DNA of 64,000 nucleotides, from positions 62,001 through 126,000 of the forward strand of contig NZ_FNEB01000007.1 in the NCBI RefSeq assembly GCF_900100005.1, in the 5' to 3' direction. Made by a program: the position numbers and the translations under genes. Source of the DNA: Lutimaribacter saemankumensis (GTDB lineage: Bacteria; Pseudomonadota; Alphaproteobacteria; Rhodobacterales; Rhodobacteraceae). The notes below the pieces were generated by a model. The model had not been told where the DNA came from, made no database searches, and saw only the letters and a program-made list of their open reading frames with translations. Positions 63,673 through 64,000 of this stretch are shown here, in pieces (position 1 is the stretch's first letter; every line of letters begins with the position of its first letter).

Positions 63673-64000
63673 TCAGAAGCCCGAGATCCAGGCGATGACG
63701 GCCGATACGGTGAAGATCGAAAAAGCGGTCGAGATCAGGATCGAGGCAGACACACGATGTGGTGCAACACCGTAGTGTTGCGCCAGTATATAGACGTTTC
63801 CGGCCACCGGCAGGGCCGCGGCGGCGATCATGACACCGGCCGCGTAAGGTTCGACCGGGAACAGCACCAGCGCGCCGAAGGCGACGGCGGCGGGGTGCAG
63901 GATCAGCTTGCAAAAGCTCAGCCAACCCGCGACGGTCAGGCGCTCGGCGGATTTCGATGCGAGGCTTGCGCCGATGGCGAATAGGGCGCCCGGGGTGGCG
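63673..64000 (-). CDS. AEC-family (auxin efflux carrier-like) transporter, C-terminal part
   Basis: Only the last 108 or so codons lie in the window; the gene continues beyond base 64000 and the last base is an incomplete codon. The visible part has hydrophobic segments and reads LFAIGASLASKS at the cut end, then AAAALPVAGNVYILAQHYGV and ISTAFSIFTVSAVIAW, typical of the final helices of AEC permeases. Cargo is unknown. fghA follows on the same strand after 60 bases. Confidence 0.82.
   Translation of the reverse strand, partial: ATPGALFAIGASLASKSAERLTVAGWLSFCKLILHPAAVAFGALVLFPVEPYAAGVMIAAAALPVAGNVYILAQHYGVAPHRVSASILISTAFSIFTVSAVIAWISGF

Overview
The window is GC-rich, densely coded chromosomal DNA of an alphaproteobacterium, most probably a marine Rhodobacteraceae/Roseobacter-group organism. 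This rests on the alphaproteobacterial dnaX-ybaB-recR order, a DUF1013/TrcR regulator, an HvrA-like H-NS protein, a COQ9 protein, an IalB-family protein, a serC leader of the type known upstream of alphaproteobacterial serC genes, a TTAA-N7-TTAA CtrA box, and a palindromic intergenic element of a kind I recall from Roseobacter genomes. I see no tRNA or rRNA gene, insertion sequence, prophage, integrase or CRISPR array. Most of the window reads as core genome, and I found no clear undescribed multigene system. The most unusual items are single proteins and intergenic structures, listed as findings.

Layout. 0-5.5 kb: the end of dxs, an ExoD-like membrane protein, an atypical SDR, then paaABCDE (phenylacetyl-CoA epoxidase). 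5.5-11.3 kb: a PPP-type phosphatase, then serine biosynthesis (serA and serC on minus, serB divergent on plus) and an L-asparaginase. 11.5-19.8 kb: IalB-like protein, an aminotransferase, ftsK, lolA, an RdhA-like Fe-S protein, an RTX-repeat protein, DUF5665 and DUF1643. 19.9-24.2 kb: truB and two nucleotide-sugar genes (ugd and a CapD/WbpM-type dehydratase). 24.3-29.4 kb: trhO, the NAD salvage pair pncA-pncB, an acyl-CoA ligase and aroQ. 29.5-35.6 kb: a hybrid histidine kinase divergent from a LuxR-type response regulator, then a minus-strand run ypfJ-like, tyrosine phosphatase, msrB, msrA. 35.7-45.1 kb: an odd MBL-fold protein, dnaX-ybaB-recR, a LysE exporter, a DUF4386 protein, trcR, RNase T2, an H-NS-like protein, a quinone oxidoreductase, COQ9 and rpsU.

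45.1-53 kb: an alpha/beta hydrolase with an acetyl-CoA acetyltransferase, an STAS/HATPase pair, a gamma-glutamyltransferase-family enzyme, a divergent sulfotransferase and GT14 glycosyltransferase, and a HIT protein. 53-57.7 kb: purine (urate-to-glyoxylate) catabolism with uraH, a puuE-uraD fusion, allE, allA and an NCS2 permease. 57.8-64 kb: an MFS transporter and a tightly overlapped minus-strand operon sthA, yaiI-like, ocd-like, alpha/beta hydrolase, preceded by fghA and a truncated AEC transporter.

Starts were set by family alignment, ribosome-binding sites and operon overlaps. Where I moved a start from the longest possible frame, the entry says so. Promoters, operators and terminators were read by eye and are predictions.
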